A stretch of DNA of 35,225 nucleotides from Pseudomonadota bacterium. Lineage in GTDB: Bacteria; Pseudomonadota; Gammaproteobacteria; Burkholderiales; Chitinibacteraceae. The number at the start of each line of letters is the position of its first letter. Positions within the stretch are counted from its first letter, which is position 1. The position numbers were made by a program, and so were the translations under genes. The notes beneath the pieces were generated by a model. It was not told the origin of the DNA, did not search any database, and saw only the letters and a list, made by a program, of their open reading frames with translations. Positions 1 to 8,293 of this stretch are shown here, piece after piece. The stretch lies in the NCBI GenBank assembly GCA_026399755.1, contig JAPLQI010000011.1:1-35225 (forward strand), read 5' to 3'.

Positions 1-118
1 ATGCAAGCACTTGTTTCGCTTCCGAATCAAGCACTCACACTCATCGACTGTATTTTTTTAAAGATCAGCTCGCTGGCTAGAACACCGTGTTGCTGTGTGT
101 GCTGCAGCGAGAGGCCGA
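1..118 (-). other. 5' leader of an rRNA operon (16S lies outside the window)
   Basis: Read on the minus strand, this stretch follows a consensus promoter. It contains TGATCTTTAAAA at 56-67, very close to the boxA antitermination element (TGCTCTTTAACA type) that precedes 16S rRNA genes. Next comes GATGAGTGTGAGTGCTTG (about 32-49), which resembles the conserved text just upstream of 16S in betaproteobacteria. No 16S sequence itself is visible. The inference is that a ribosomal RNA operon begins here and runs leftward out of the window. No protein gene is apparent. Confidence 0.65.
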
Positions 119-147
119 ACTATACCGGCGGCACCCAACTCGGTCAA
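119..147 (-). promoter_or_regulatory. Sigma-70 promoter, probably rrn P1
   Basis: On the minus strand there is a -35 box TTGACC (142-147), a spacer of exactly 17 bases (125-141), and a -10 box TATAGT (119-124). A GC-rich discriminator (CGGCCTC) follows, as is typical of stringently controlled rRNA promoters. The sequence upstream of the -35, to about 200, is AT-rich and could act as an UP element. The rest of the 148-347 gap holds nothing else I recognise. No clear terminator for the motB transcript is seen, so readthrough into the rRNA operon is possible. Confidence 0.65.
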
Positions 148-347
148 CACCCTTACTGAGATAAAACCAATTAAGTTGCTAAGTCATTGATTTAACGAAT
201 CGCTATTTTGTTTCTTTTTTACCGCCACACTGTAAAGCCGCAGTCCAGCGCCGTTTTGATATTGAGAAACCCTCAAAAAACATACCGATTTCGATCATTT
301 ATTGAGTAATCAGCAAAAATCAAGCTCGCGGATCTACATATATATAG

Positions 348-1313
348 TTAAAGCGCTGCTTTGGGCTTTTCTAGCGATGCATTCAGCTTATCCACGCTGA
401 TTTCATTCTTGCCACCATTGGGCATACCAAACATATCGGCCATTTGCTGTGCTTGATCTTGCGTGAGTACTAATAGCTCGATGCGACGGTTAGATGCGGC
501 TTGTGGATTTTGTGCATCGTAAGGGGCTCGATCGGCCATGCCGACCACTTGCAAGATATTCTCTACCGGCATACCGCCTTCTAAGAGACCAACTCTGGCG
601 GCCATCGCTCGGTTGCTGGATAAGCTCCAATTAGAGAACGCAGCGTAATTGGCATTCTTATATTGCATTGAATCCGTATGCCCAATCACCAAGAGCTGGT
701 GATCAATGCGGGAGAAGATAGCGCCCATTTTCAGCAGTAATCGACGAAAGCGCTCACTAGGCACTTGGCTACCGCGCTCAAACATACCTTGCTTATCGGT
801 ATCGTGCAGCATGATGCGCAGGCCATAGGGGGTAATGATGGTTTGAATGTTTTCAGAAAGCCCCGCTTCTTTAAATAGCTGTAAAAACGTTTGTGCTAAT
901 TCCTGCATATCGCGCGGGGTGTCGTACTGTTTTTTAGGCGAGGCATTATCTGAATATTGCAAAGAGGCCTGCGCCCCACCACCCTGCCCCGGTGTGGTCT
1001 GAATCGAGCCTGATTGATTGCTACCCGGCACTGGCTCGCGTGGGATTAAACTGCCTTTAGGATTGCCTTGATGATCAATCAGCTCTCGATTGCCATTGCT
1101 GGCTAAGGAGCGCCCCGCGCCATTACGCAATACGCGCTCGATATTTTCTTTATCTCGGGCAGATAAAACCCATAGCACTAGAAACAAACACATCAAAGCC
1201 AATACGAAATCGGCAAAGGCTACTTTCCAAGCTCCGCCATGTGCTTCAGAACTTTGCTTACGAGAAACGCGGCGGATAATGGTTTCTTCATGTTTATTAT
1301 GCTTATTACTCAA
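348..1313 (-). CDS. motB: Flagellar stator protein MotB (LafU type)
   Basis: MotB is the peptidoglycan-anchored half of the stator, which couples ion flow to rotation. The 321-residue protein has a short cytoplasmic N-terminus and one membrane segment at about 31-50 beginning KVAFADFVLALM. The Asp of AFADF (residue 35) matches the essential ion-binding Asp of MotB. A linker rich in Gly and Gln follows, then a C-terminal OmpA-like domain (about 165-310) with NWSLSSNRA and NRRIELLVL. The start is TTG directly after the motA stop, preceded by GAGGGAAC; no nearby ATG would keep the N-terminus. It is the last gene of the fliD-motB operon, equivalent to lafU. Ion type (proton or sodium) cannot be settled by eye. 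Confidence 0.95.
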   Translation of the reverse strand: MSNKHNKHEETIIRRVSRKQSSEAHGGAWKVAFADFVLALMCLFLVLWVLSARDKENIERVLRNGAGRSLASNGNRELIDHQGNPKGSLIPREPVPGSNQSGSIQTTPGQGGGAQASLQYSDNASPKKQYDTPRDMQELAQTFLQLFKEAGLSENIQTIITPYGLRIMLHDTDKQGMFERGSQVPSERFRRLLLKMGAIFSRIDHQLLVIGHTDSMQYKNANYAAFSNWSLSSNRAMAARVGLLEGGMPVENILQVVGMADRAPYDAQNPQAASNRRIELLVLTQDQAQQMADMFGMPNGGKNEISVDKLNASLEKPKAAL

Positions 1314-2180
1314 TTAAGCCGTTCCCTCTAGCGTGTTGATCCACGTTTCAAGCTGAGAAAAACTTGGCTTAATATTGAGCTGCACCAAACGACGCCCCGC
1401 ATCGATCGCCAGCAAAGGCGGCTTGCCCGACACATGCGTCACCAGCACCACTTTTACGCATTCCAAATTAGATAATTCTTCTTTGACCTGCTGATGCATC
1501 ATATTGCACAGCGGATCCAGCACGCCGTAGCAGAGGAAAATGCCGATAAATGTCCCCACCATCGCGGCCCCCACACGCTCGCTGATTTCGGCGACTTCAG
1601 CGCCTTCACTAATGGTGTGCATGGTCATGACAATCCCCAGCACCGCAGCCAAAATACCAAAGCCCGGCATACCTTCAGAAATTTTATGTAGGGATTTGGA
1701 CGGCTGATTTAGCTCTTCGTGAATCGCTTCTAATTCCTGCTCCAATACGCCTTCTAATTCATGCGCATTGATTTTTCCCATCGCCATCAGGCGGAAGTTA
1801 TCCACAATAAAGGCGAGTAGCTTTGGTTGCTCTAATACCAGTGGGTAGCGCTGAAACAAGGCGCTTTCTCTTGGCGATTCGACGTGCTGATCTAAGGCTT
1901 TAAGCCCTTGCCCTGCCGTAATCAGCAGTTCATACATTAATAATAGTAATTGACGCTGAAAATCTGGCCCCTGCTTCTTGCCCACCACCACACGGCGAAT
2001 TTGCCCCAGCATTTCTGCCAGCACGTGTTTAGGATTGCCCAGCACCAAGGCGCCAAAACCTGCACCAATAATGATAAGTAGCTCAACCGGCTGCCAGATC
2101 AGGTGGAAAGTACCCCCAATCAAGAAAAAGCCACCAAACACACACATCATTACGATGCCGATACCTAAGAACAGCTGCAT
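1314..2180 (-). CDS. motA: Flagellar stator protein MotA (LafT type)
   Basis: MotA is the inner-membrane stator subunit that forms the ion channel with MotB and pushes on FliG. The 288-residue length fits the family. There are two N-terminal membrane segments (about 2-22 and 32-52) and a large cytoplasmic loop with many charged residues. A second pair follows: EGMPGFGILAAVLGIVMTM (about 166-184), whose Pro matches the conserved MotA proline, and VGTFIGIFLCYGVL (about 205-220). It overlaps nothing but abuts motB, whose TTG start follows its TAA stop, so the two are probably translationally coupled. Confidence 0.95.
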   Translation of the reverse strand: MQLFLGIGIVMMCVFGGFFLIGGTFHLIWQPVELLIIIGAGFGALVLGNPKHVLAEMLGQIRRVVVGKKQGPDFQRQLLLLMYELLITAGQGLKALDQHVESPRESALFQRYPLVLEQPKLLAFIVDNFRLMAMGKINAHELEGVLEQELEAIHEELNQPSKSLHKISEGMPGFGILAAVLGIVMTMHTISEGAEVAEISERVGAAMVGTFIGIFLCYGVLDPLCNMMHQQVKEELSNLECVKVVLVTHVSGKPPLLAIDAGRRLVQLNIKPSFSQLETWINTLEGTA

Positions 2181-2198
2181 GCTTTATTCCAACTCTAA

Positions 2199-2900
2199 TT
2201 AAGCCCCACCAAGGGCGATTTTCATTTTCTTAATTGCCGATTTATTAATCTGACAAACCCGTGCTTCTGTTAAATCCAGCACCAAAGCAATTTCTTTTAG
2301 ATTCAGCTCAAACTCGTAATACATTTGGATAACACGCTGCTCTTTTTCATCCAAACCAGACAAAGCCCGCGCTAAGCTAAGACGATTAATCACCCCGTTT
2401 TCTGGCGACTCTGCACCACCTGATTCATGCACGCCCTCACTCAGTAAATCATCAAAGCTCGCCAGCACTTCGGCGTTTTCGGCCATTTGATAATCACGGT
2501 ATTCTTTTGCTGTGATATCCAATCCTGCGATGGCATCGGCCTCGCTTGGCTCTCTGCCTAGTTTTTTCCTTAAGGCGCGAATCTCATCCCGAATACGATG
2601 TGCGCTTTGCCGCACCGAGCGTGGTCGCCAATCCAAACGCCTAAGCTCATCCAAAATAGCGCCACGCATCCGCAGCATGGCAAAGCCCACAAACTGATCA
2701 TCAGGCGTGCCATAGCGGCGTAATGAATCGAGCAGGGCCATCAGGCCAATCTGCTCCATATCTTCACGATCGAGCACTGCCCCCACCTGCGTTGCCAACT
2801 GCCTGAGCACACGATTGAGCAGCGGCATATAGGCTGCCAGCTGAGCGGCTTCTTGCTTGCTATCTAAAGCGCTATGAATATAAGCGTCGCCAAGATCCAC
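2199..2900 (-). CDS. fliA: Flagellar sigma-28 factor FliA (LafS type)
   Basis: FliA is the alternative sigma factor that directs RNA polymerase to late flagellar genes (flagellin, cap, stator). The 233-residue protein lacks region 1. Region 2 is at about 45-100 (DREDMEQIGLMALLDSLRRY, FAMLRMRGAILDELRRLDW), region 3 at about 100-135 (RIRDEIRALRKKLGREPSEA), and region 4 at about 180-230 (LSGLDEKEQRVIQMYYEFEL with helix-turn-helix TEARVCQINKSA). The start is GTG, 3 bases after the fliL stop; an ATG at residue 25 would remove part of the N-terminal helix. Placement after fliL and before motA matches lafS of lateral systems. Its usual antagonist FlgM is not in the window. Confidence 0.93.
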   Translation of the reverse strand: MDLGDAYIHSALDSKQEAAQLAAYMPLLNRVLRQLATQVGAVLDREDMEQIGLMALLDSLRRYGTPDDQFVGFAMLRMRGAILDELRRLDWRPRSVRQSAHRIRDEIRALRKKLGREPSEADAIAGLDITAKEYRDYQMAENAEVLASFDDLLSEGVHESGGAESPENGVINRLSLARALSGLDEKEQRVIQMYYEFELNLKEIALVLDLTEARVCQINKSAIKKMKIALGGA

Positions 2901-2903
2901 GAT

Positions 2904-3344
2904 TTACTCAACAATCAATTTACTGACCATCACATCAGAAAAAGGCTTATCTGATGCAACGCCTTTATAGGCAGCGGCGAACTCTTTATTTAAGAGCACG
3001 TGATAATCCTCAATGGTCATTTTATTGGCCATATTCAGATTGAGATGAGACAAGACCTTAACGGCAGTGCTCTTTAAAAAAGGCAGATGATTTTTAATCT
3101 CGGCTTCTTTTTCCTTACTGGTTCTAAACACCAAATCCACCGCAATATAATGGGTAGATAAAGAGCTGCCATCGTCATTGCGCAGCATGACAATAATCTT
3201 ATCTACCGAGGCAAATTTATATTCAACCGGCACGGCCTTGGCGACCTTAGGCGCGCTGTCTTGCTTAAAGTAATAAGCGGCCCCACCGCCCACGGCCGCA
3301 GCAACTAATAAACCTAAAACAATAAAAATAATATTCTTAGACAT
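2904..3344 (-). CDS. fliL: Flagellar basal-body-associated protein FliL
   Basis: FliL is a bitopic inner-membrane protein that surrounds and supports the MotA/MotB stator. The 146 residues include one N-terminal membrane segment (about 5-26, IFIVLGLLVAAAVGGGAAYY). The periplasmic FliL domain has the family pattern of a beta-rich core (EYKFASVDKIIVML, HYIAVDLVFRTSKEKEAEI) and a long amphipathic helix. The C-terminal SKLIVE matches the usual FliL ending. The gene lies between fliK and fliA, corresponding to lafF. The ATG start gives a typical signal anchor. Confidence 0.9.
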   Translation of the reverse strand: MSKNIIFIVLGLLVAAAVGGGAAYYFKQDSAPKVAKAVPVEYKFASVDKIIVMLRNDDGSSLSTHYIAVDLVFRTSKEKEAEIKNHLPFLKSTAVKVLSHLNLNMANKMTIEDYHVLLNKEFAAAYKGVASDKPFSDVMVSKLIVE

Positions 3345-3361
3345 GGTGATTTCCAGATCGA

Positions 3362-4279
3362 TTAAATGCGCGCCAGAATGGAGCCAAACTCACTCGTTTC
3401 TTCGTCTAATTCCGCCAAAGCCTGGCCGACCTCATCCGTTTCAGCCGACTGTTTTTTGGGTGATCCCTCTTTATTCGCCGCTGGATCTCTCACCTCAACC
3501 GCCACGCTGCTGTATTCCTTTTGGCTTAAATCAGCGCGCATCTGCTCGGTTATCGCATGCAGCTGCTTGGTGACATCGCTATTGCTGGCGTGCAATTGCA
3601 CCGATAAAGCACCCGCTTCATGCTTAATACTGATTTCTAATGAGCCGAGCATAGGCGGGGATAATTTAATCACTGCGCGCTCAATACCATGCCCAAGCTG
3701 CACATCGAGGCGATCTTTCAATGCGGTTTCTAAATGACGAGACCAGCTGGCAGGTTGTGTAGGCTCTAGCTTGATGGGAGCCCATTCTGAAGGCTTGGCT
3801 TCTGGCATATTGCTTACCGCCAGCGTATTTAATTCAAACGGGCGAATGGCTACATGATCTGCCACATCATTCGCGATCACTGCGGCGGCATCATTTTTTA
3901 GCACGGGTGCATCTACATCGTTACTAGATGAGCTGAAAAGCGGCATGGAAACGGCTGCTAGCTGCTGAGGCGCACGCGACACCTGCTCCGCCAAAACTAA
4001 TTCAGCGACGTGTGCGGATGCTTGTTGCTCAGGCATTTTAGGAATAATGGGCGCGAAAAATGCGGGCATGCTTAAGAGAGAAGCATCCACACTGGCTGTG
4101 GGCTGCTCAGTCGCATCGGCTACATCAGCAGTCTTCGCTTCCCCCTCGGGCATAGGCGCGGCGCAGTCCTGCATTTCACCGCTAAATAACATCGCCAACA
4201 GCGGATCGAGCGGTGGCATATTGACGGATAGAGGATTCAAATCCGCAGGGGCCGCCATCATGCTTGCAAGCAGATTCAT
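3362..4279 (-). CDS. fliK: Flagellar hook-length control protein FliK (LafE type)
   Basis: FliK is the exported ruler that stops hook growth and switches export specificity through FlhB. The 305 residues follow the family plan: a low-complexity N-terminal half rich in Ala, Pro and Met, and a compact C-terminal Flg_hook domain at about 185-265. That domain holds ERAVIKLSPPMLGSLEISIK and a Leu/Val-rich strand-helix ending TEQMRADLSQ. The last 40 residues are acidic. The ATG start overlaps the fliT stop. A second protein with a possible Flg_hook domain is encoded at 20521-21435, so two hook-length factors may serve one flagellum, or one may be obsolete. Confidence 0.85.
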   Translation of the reverse strand: MNLLASMMAAPADLNPLSVNMPPLDPLLAMLFSGEMQDCAAPMPEGEAKTADVADATEQPTASVDASLLSMPAFFAPIIPKMPEQQASAHVAELVLAEQVSRAPQQLAAVSMPLFSSSSNDVDAPVLKNDAAAVIANDVADHVAIRPFELNTLAVSNMPEAKPSEWAPIKLEPTQPASWSRHLETALKDRLDVQLGHGIERAVIKLSPPMLGSLEISIKHEAGALSVQLHASNSDVTKQLHAITEQMRADLSQKEYSSVAVEVRDPAANKEGSPKKQSAETDEVGQALAELDEETSEFGSILARI

Positions 4280-4557
4280 AGCGCCTCCGCTGCATAAGCA
4301 AGGCTGGCATCTCGCTGCTCGGCAAATTGCGCTAATTTACCTGCCAGCTCCTTGGTCGCCAAACGGCAGGCTTCCTGCATGGTGGCATAAGCACTACGCA
4401 CATTTTGCAAGGCCTGCTGCTCTTGCTTACTCCAAGCATGGCCCGCCAGCAAAGCGGCAAACTGAGCATCTAGTGTAAGAAGTTGCTCCCAATCTTGCCC
4501 CGCCAACGCTATTTTCATTTCGCCCATTTTGGCGCTGATTGCTTTAAACCTTGGCAT
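4276..4557 (-). CDS. fliT: FliT-like flagellar export chaperone (LafD type)
   Basis: This small predicted all-helical protein (93 residues from the ATG at 4557) lies directly after fliS, the position of fliT/lafD, where the product chaperones the cap protein FliD. The sequence is rich in Ala, Leu, Gln and Glu (DWEQLLTLDAQFAALLAGH, QALQNVRSAYATMQEA) and lacks cysteines and membrane segments. Recognition rests on position, size and helical character rather than a diagnostic motif. The chosen start overlaps the fliS end by 14 bases; a GTG one codon upstream is also possible. The stop overlaps the fliK start. Confidence 0.65.
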   Translation of the reverse strand: MPRFKAISAKMGEMKIALAGQDWEQLLTLDAQFAALLAGHAWSKQEQQALQNVRSAYATMQEACRLATKELAGKLAQFAEQRDASLAYAAEAL

Positions 4558-4930
4558 CACGCACACCCAGCCAACCACCGCGCAAGGTGCCTAATAATTG
4601 CTCAACTTCTACCACGCCTTCAACATCTAACTGGCTGCTGGCGCTGTAAAGCCGGTAGACACAAAAATCGTATAAACGCGCCAGATTGGTGACCACTTCG
4701 CCGCCCTGATCAAAATCAAGCGCGCTAGATAAGCCATTCAAAATATCGATACATTTATTGATGCTCTCGCCCTTTTGCTCGAAGCGCTTGTGTTCCATAT
4801 GCGCTTTGGCGCGAGCTAATTCTTCTAATAGGCCATCAAATAAAACCAAAACCAATTGCACTGGCGAGGCATTGGAAGTCTGTGCTTCCAAATTCACCGA
4901 GTGATAACTGCTATATGCTTCGTAATCCAT
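4544..4930 (-). CDS. fliS: Flagellin export chaperone FliS (LafC type)
   Basis: FliS binds the C-terminal end of unfolded flagellin in the cytoplasm and delivers it to the export gate. The 128 residues begin MDYEAYSSYHSVNLEAQTSN, close to the FliS opening (Y..V...QT..P.QLV..L). This leads into SPVQLVLVLFDGLLEELARA and a four-helix bundle with INKCIDILNGLSSALDF and LYDFCVYRLYSAS. The start is chosen at 4930 because GAGGT lies just upstream and the family begins here; the frame runs open for 14 more codons. It is the second gene of the fliD operon. Confidence 0.92.
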   Translation of the reverse strand: MDYEAYSSYHSVNLEAQTSNASPVQLVLVLFDGLLEELARAKAHMEHKRFEQKGESINKCIDILNGLSSALDFDQGGEVVTNLARLYDFCVYRLYSASSQLDVEGVVEVEQLLGTLRGGWLGVRDAKV

Positions 4931-5000
4931 TACAACCTCGTTTTGCCTGCATTTATATCTTGGATGATGCATTGCTGGGGTATCACTCAGGGGAGAGAAA

Positions 5001-5095
5001 TACCCGCAAATTTTTCAGCATTGCTCGCGGGTTTCACCCGCCCTACGAAAAACTTTCCCTTACATTGATAGGATTGGGTTTCACCCGCCCTGCAA
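5001..5095. repeat. REP-like palindromic repeat between fliS and fliD
   Basis: The core GCTCGCGGGTTTCACCCGCC is followed by CTACG, and the same stem sequence recurs as GGGTTTCACCCGCCCTGC at about 5077-5094, reaching the fliD stop. The left part, with CCCGCAAATTTTTCAGCA, is the reverse complement of the insert between flhB and flhA (16763-16821). A further half copy is at 22787-22805. The sequence can form GC-rich hairpins. It lies inside the fliD operon, downstream of fliD, and could stabilise or attenuate the message; that role is inference. Confidence 0.75.
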
Positions 5096-5096
5096 A

Positions 5097-6458
5097 TTAA
5101 ACAAACGACATACTGTCGAACATGCTGGATGTCTCGCTCATCTGTGCCTGCAGCTGCTTAAGCTGGGTAAATTGCTTTAAAGCACGCTGATAAGCCTGAT
5201 CGTATTGCTTAGAAATCTTATCGGCCTGAGCGCTTAAATCACCCGCCGCTTTAGAAACCGATTCCTTGCGTGTTTTTAATAGGCCATTACTGGCGTTCAA
5301 CCATTTGCCAAGGTAATCGTTATTCTCTTTAATCAGATCGGTACCCGTGCTGGAGTTAAAAATCTTCTCCAGCCCTGCCGGGTTTTCGATCAGCGCTTTA
5401 TCGAGCTTGGTGCGATCAAGCGATAGATTGCCGTCGCGATCGGTTTTTACGCCAAAGTCCATCAGGCGCACGCCGTCAAAGCTTTGTCTGACCAAACCGT
5501 TTAATTTATCCCGCAGCGCGCGAATGCCCGAATCAGATGCAAATGCACCGCCCGCATCCCGCTTACCGCTGTCATTTTTATCGTTTTTGGCATTGGCCAG
5601 CATGGCGGTTAAGGATTTCTTCGCCGCGTTAAAGCCATCGATAAAGATCTGTAAATTAGCCGCAGTATCGTTATTACTCGTGCTTACGGTGAGCTTTAAT
5701 GCGGGGTCGCCGCTTTTCATCGCGCGGCTTAAATTAACCGTTACGCCCTCGATACCGGTAAACGTATTCGACGCCTGCTTGATCGGCACGCCGGTGTTTT
5801 CTTCTCCCAAAAACACCAAGGCGTCTTGCGCCTTAGATAAGACCTTAGGCGCTTCAAGTGCCAATGCAGCCTCGACCCCTGCGCCACTGCCGCTAACTTG
5901 CAAGCTATTGGCTTCGCCGGTTTGGCTGGAAGTCAGCACTAATTGTGACTGGCCATTGGCCGTCAGCACCATGGCGCTTATTTTGCCTGAGCTGTCTTTA
6001 GATTGATTAATACTGCGCGCCAATTCGGTAAGCGATAACTTACCGTCGGCGTCTTTATCTGCACTGGCTAAATCAATGGCAATGGTTGCTGTGCCCACTT
6101 TGATATTGAGCTTGTCGCCAGCGGCCACTGTCATTCCATCAAGGCGAGCAAAGGCCTGCTGCTCTGCCGTGGCGACTTGTTTTACAAACAGCGAGTAATT
6201 ACCGTCCTGCGCCTTAGCACCAGCCGTTACCGTGGCAATGCCTTCCTGGCTCAAAGCCGCAGCATGGGCCAGCACCGACTTTTTGCCACTCAAACCACCC
6301 AAGGTATTCTTAAAATCCTGCAATGTTTTTTGCAGCTGAACCAAGGCATCAGAACGCGCTTTATTATCTTTGGTCCGCATGTCATTACGGCTTTGTGCCT
6401 GCTGCACTGCGTAGCTGGCAATTTGGCTGGCCAGTTGCTGGGGGTTGATTTCTGCCAT
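5097..6458 (-). CDS. fliD: Flagellar filament cap protein FliD (LafB type)
   Basis: FliD (HAP2) is exported and sits as a pentameric cap at the filament tip, folding incoming flagellin. The 453 residues show the family plan: a helical N-terminal region (about 1-75, LASQIASYAVQQAQSRNDMR) that inserts into the filament, a beta-rich middle, and the conserved C-terminal domain. The latter holds NTFTGIEGVTVNLSRA (about 240), LQIFIDGFNAAKKSL, LMDFGVKTDRDGNLSLDRTK and a coiled-coil end KQFTQLKQLQAQMSETSSMF. The ATG at 6458 is preceded by GGAAAAAA. It starts its own operon, 81 bases from fliJ, and resembles lafB in position. Confidence 0.93.
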   Translation of the reverse strand: MAEINPQQLASQIASYAVQQAQSRNDMRTKDNKARSDALVQLQKTLQDFKNTLGGLSGKKSVLAHAAALSQEGIATVTAGAKAQDGNYSLFVKQVATAEQQAFARLDGMTVAAGDKLNIKVGTATIAIDLASADKDADGKLSLTELARSINQSKDSSGKISAMVLTANGQSQLVLTSSQTGEANSLQVSGSGAGVEAALALEAPKVLSKAQDALVFLGEENTGVPIKQASNTFTGIEGVTVNLSRAMKSGDPALKLTVSTSNNDTAANLQIFIDGFNAAKKSLTAMLANAKNDKNDSGKRDAGGAFASDSGIRALRDKLNGLVRQSFDGVRLMDFGVKTDRDGNLSLDRTKLDKALIENPAGLEKIFNSSTGTDLIKENNDYLGKWLNASNGLLKTRKESVSKAAGDLSAQADKISKQYDQAYQRALKQFTQLKQLQAQMSETSSMFDSMSFV

Positions 6459-6500
6459 GGCGTTTTTTCCGTAAAAGCAAATTAGAGGATTCTAATTAAA

Positions 6501-6519
6501 CAAGGCGACCAAAGCCTTG
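6501..6519 (-). terminator. Small hairpin between fliJ and fliD
   Basis: CAAGGC and GCCTTG form a 6-bp stem around a 7-base loop, followed on the minus strand by TTTAATT. It could be a weak terminator for the fliE-J operon. Alternatively GTCGCCTTG here may be part of a fliD promoter element, because the same nine bases occur upstream of the flagellin gene at 22427-22435. Evidence is thin for either reading. Confidence 0.3.
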
Positions 6520-6539
6520 CCATAAAAAAATGTAAATAA

Positions 6540-6980
6540 TTACATCGATCCTCTTCTACGCAAATGAGCTTGCGTGGCCGTTTCATCTGATTGCTTTTGC
6601 AACGCTCGCTCACGCAACTTTTGCAGTGCAATACGCTCTTGTTCGCCTAATTTATCCATCACTTCACGGCGCGATACGGCCGCTAATAAATCTTTACGTG
6701 CCACCGCCAGATCGGCATCGCCCAAGGCTAAGTCTTGCTTTTGCAGGGTGATTAAATTGAGCAGCGAATGTTTAAATGCACCCGCATTGATCGCCAAGGC
6801 TGGGTGCGGCACAGCACTTGCGCCTAAGTGCTGGCAAAGCGATTCCATACGGCTGATATTTTTTTGATAGCGCTGCGTTAGCTGGTGCTTATCACGCACC
6901 ACGGTTTCTTGCTTATCCACATCACTTTGGCGTAAACGCAGCATCAGCTCTAGGCGCTGCACGGCTTGGGGCGTACTCAT
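6540..6980 (-). CDS. fliJ: Flagellar export protein FliJ
   Basis: FliJ is the cytoplasmic stalk-like coiled coil in the centre of the FliI ATPase ring, which links ATPase to FlhA. The 146 residues are almost wholly alpha-helical and charged, with heptad-like runs (LMLRLRQSDVDKQETVVRDK, RREVMDKLGEQERIALQKLR) and no membrane segment. Size and position after fliI with a 4-base overlap are those of fliJ. It ends the fliE-fliJ operon. Sequence conservation in this family is low, so position is a large part of the call. Confidence 0.85.
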   Translation of the reverse strand: MSTPQAVQRLELMLRLRQSDVDKQETVVRDKHQLTQRYQKNISRMESLCQHLGASAVPHPALAINAGAFKHSLLNLITLQKQDLALGDADLAVARKDLLAAVSRREVMDKLGEQERIALQKLRERALQKQSDETATQAHLRRRGSM

Positions 6981-8293
6981 TGCAATAGCGCCTTTAAATC
7001 GGCCAGTGAATCGGCCAGCGGCGCGGCTTCATGCACGGCCTGCTGTAAATAGGCTTCGATACGCGGAAATAAACGCACCGCTCTATCGGTTTCTGCATCA
7101 ATGCCCGGCACATAAGCGCCTAGGGGAATCAGATCTCGCACTTCGCGGTAGCGCGATAACAGCGCCTTAATCTGCCGCGACACTGCGTTATGCTCGCCGC
7201 TACTGATTTGGCTCATACAACGGCTAACCGATTGTGCGATATCAATAGCAGGGAAATGTCCGCGCTCGGCCAACTGGCGGGACAGCACAATATGACCGTC
7301 TAAAATGGCTCTGGCGGTATCGACCACCGGGTCTTGCTGATCGTCCCCTTCGGCTAGCACGGTATAAATCGCCGTCATGCTGCCTAGCGGGTTTTCACCA
7401 TTGCCTGCGCTTTCGGCCAGATTAGGTAAGAGGCCGAACACCGATGGCGGATAGCCACGGGTGGCGGGTGGCTCACCCAAAGCCAAAGCCACTTCGCGCT
7501 GCGCCATGGCGTAGCGGGTGAGCGAATCCACCAGCAGCAAAACACGATGACCTTGATCGCGATAATGGGCAGCAATGCTGTGGCACAGCTCGGTGGCGTT
7601 GAGTCGCATCAGCGGCGATTCATCAGCAGGTGCCACTACCAGCACAGCTTTTGCCAGGCCTTCTGCACCCAGCGAGTGATCCACAAACTCACGCACTTCA
7701 CGGCCACGCTCACCGATCAGGCCAACGACAACGATATCGGCCGAGGTATTACGGGTAATCATTCCCAGCAGCACGCTTTTACCCACACCACTACCTGCAA
7801 ACAAGCCAACGCGCTGGCCCTTGCCTAAGGACAGCAAGCCATTAATGGCACGCACACCAATATCTAGCGGCTCGACTACGGGCTGTTTACGCAGGGGATT
7901 AATTTTGGGAGGTGCGGCGGCCAGCGGTTTATCGCCACCTAGCGGGCCAAGATCGTCCATTGGCTCGCCCAGACCATTCACAATTCGTCCCAGCCACGAT
8001 TCACCAATCATCAGCGAGCTGGTTTGCGGTGCAGCCTGCACTCTTGCGCCCGTCTGCAAGCCAACAGGCTTTTTGAAAGGCATTAAAAATGAAACTTCGC
8101 GGCGAAAGCCGACCATCTGCGCCTGAATCCATTCACCCGATGAGGTTTCAATCAGGCAACGTTGGCCGGTTTCTAAAGGGCAACCAATACTTTCTAATAA
8201 AATGCCAGTCACGCCAATCAGGCGTCCGGTCATCGTAGCAACGGGAACGTCGTTTAAATCTAAGCGGCGCAGCGCGTCACCAATCACACTCAT
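6977..8293 (-). CDS. fliI: Flagellum-specific ATPase FliI
   Basis: FliI is the hexameric ATPase that energises and chaperones substrate entry to the flagellar type III export gate. From the ATG at 8293 it has 438 residues. It shows a Walker A loop AGSGVGKS (about 166-173), catalytic region GLIGERGREVREF (about 191-203) and Walker B VLLLVDSLTRYAMAQRE (about 251-267). EPPATRGYPPSVF and the C-terminal helical domain follow. The start is placed where FliI begins MSVIGDALRR and overlaps the fliH stop; the frame stays open upstream only inside fliH. Confidence 0.96.
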   Translation of the reverse strand: MSVIGDALRRLDLNDVPVATMTGRLIGVTGILLESIGCPLETGQRCLIETSSGEWIQAQMVGFRREVSFLMPFKKPVGLQTGARVQAAPQTSSLMIGESWLGRIVNGLGEPMDDLGPLGGDKPLAAAPPKINPLRKQPVVEPLDIGVRAINGLLSLGKGQRVGLFAGSGVGKSVLLGMITRNTSADIVVVGLIGERGREVREFVDHSLGAEGLAKAVLVVAPADESPLMRLNATELCHSIAAHYRDQGHRVLLLVDSLTRYAMAQREVALALGEPPATRGYPPSVFGLLPNLAESAGNGENPLGSMTAIYTVLAEGDDQQDPVVDTARAILDGHIVLSRQLAERGHFPAIDIAQSVSRCMSQISSGEHNAVSRQIKALLSRYREVRDLIPLGAYVPGIDAETDRAVRLFPRIEAYLQQAVHEAAPLADSLADLKALLQ

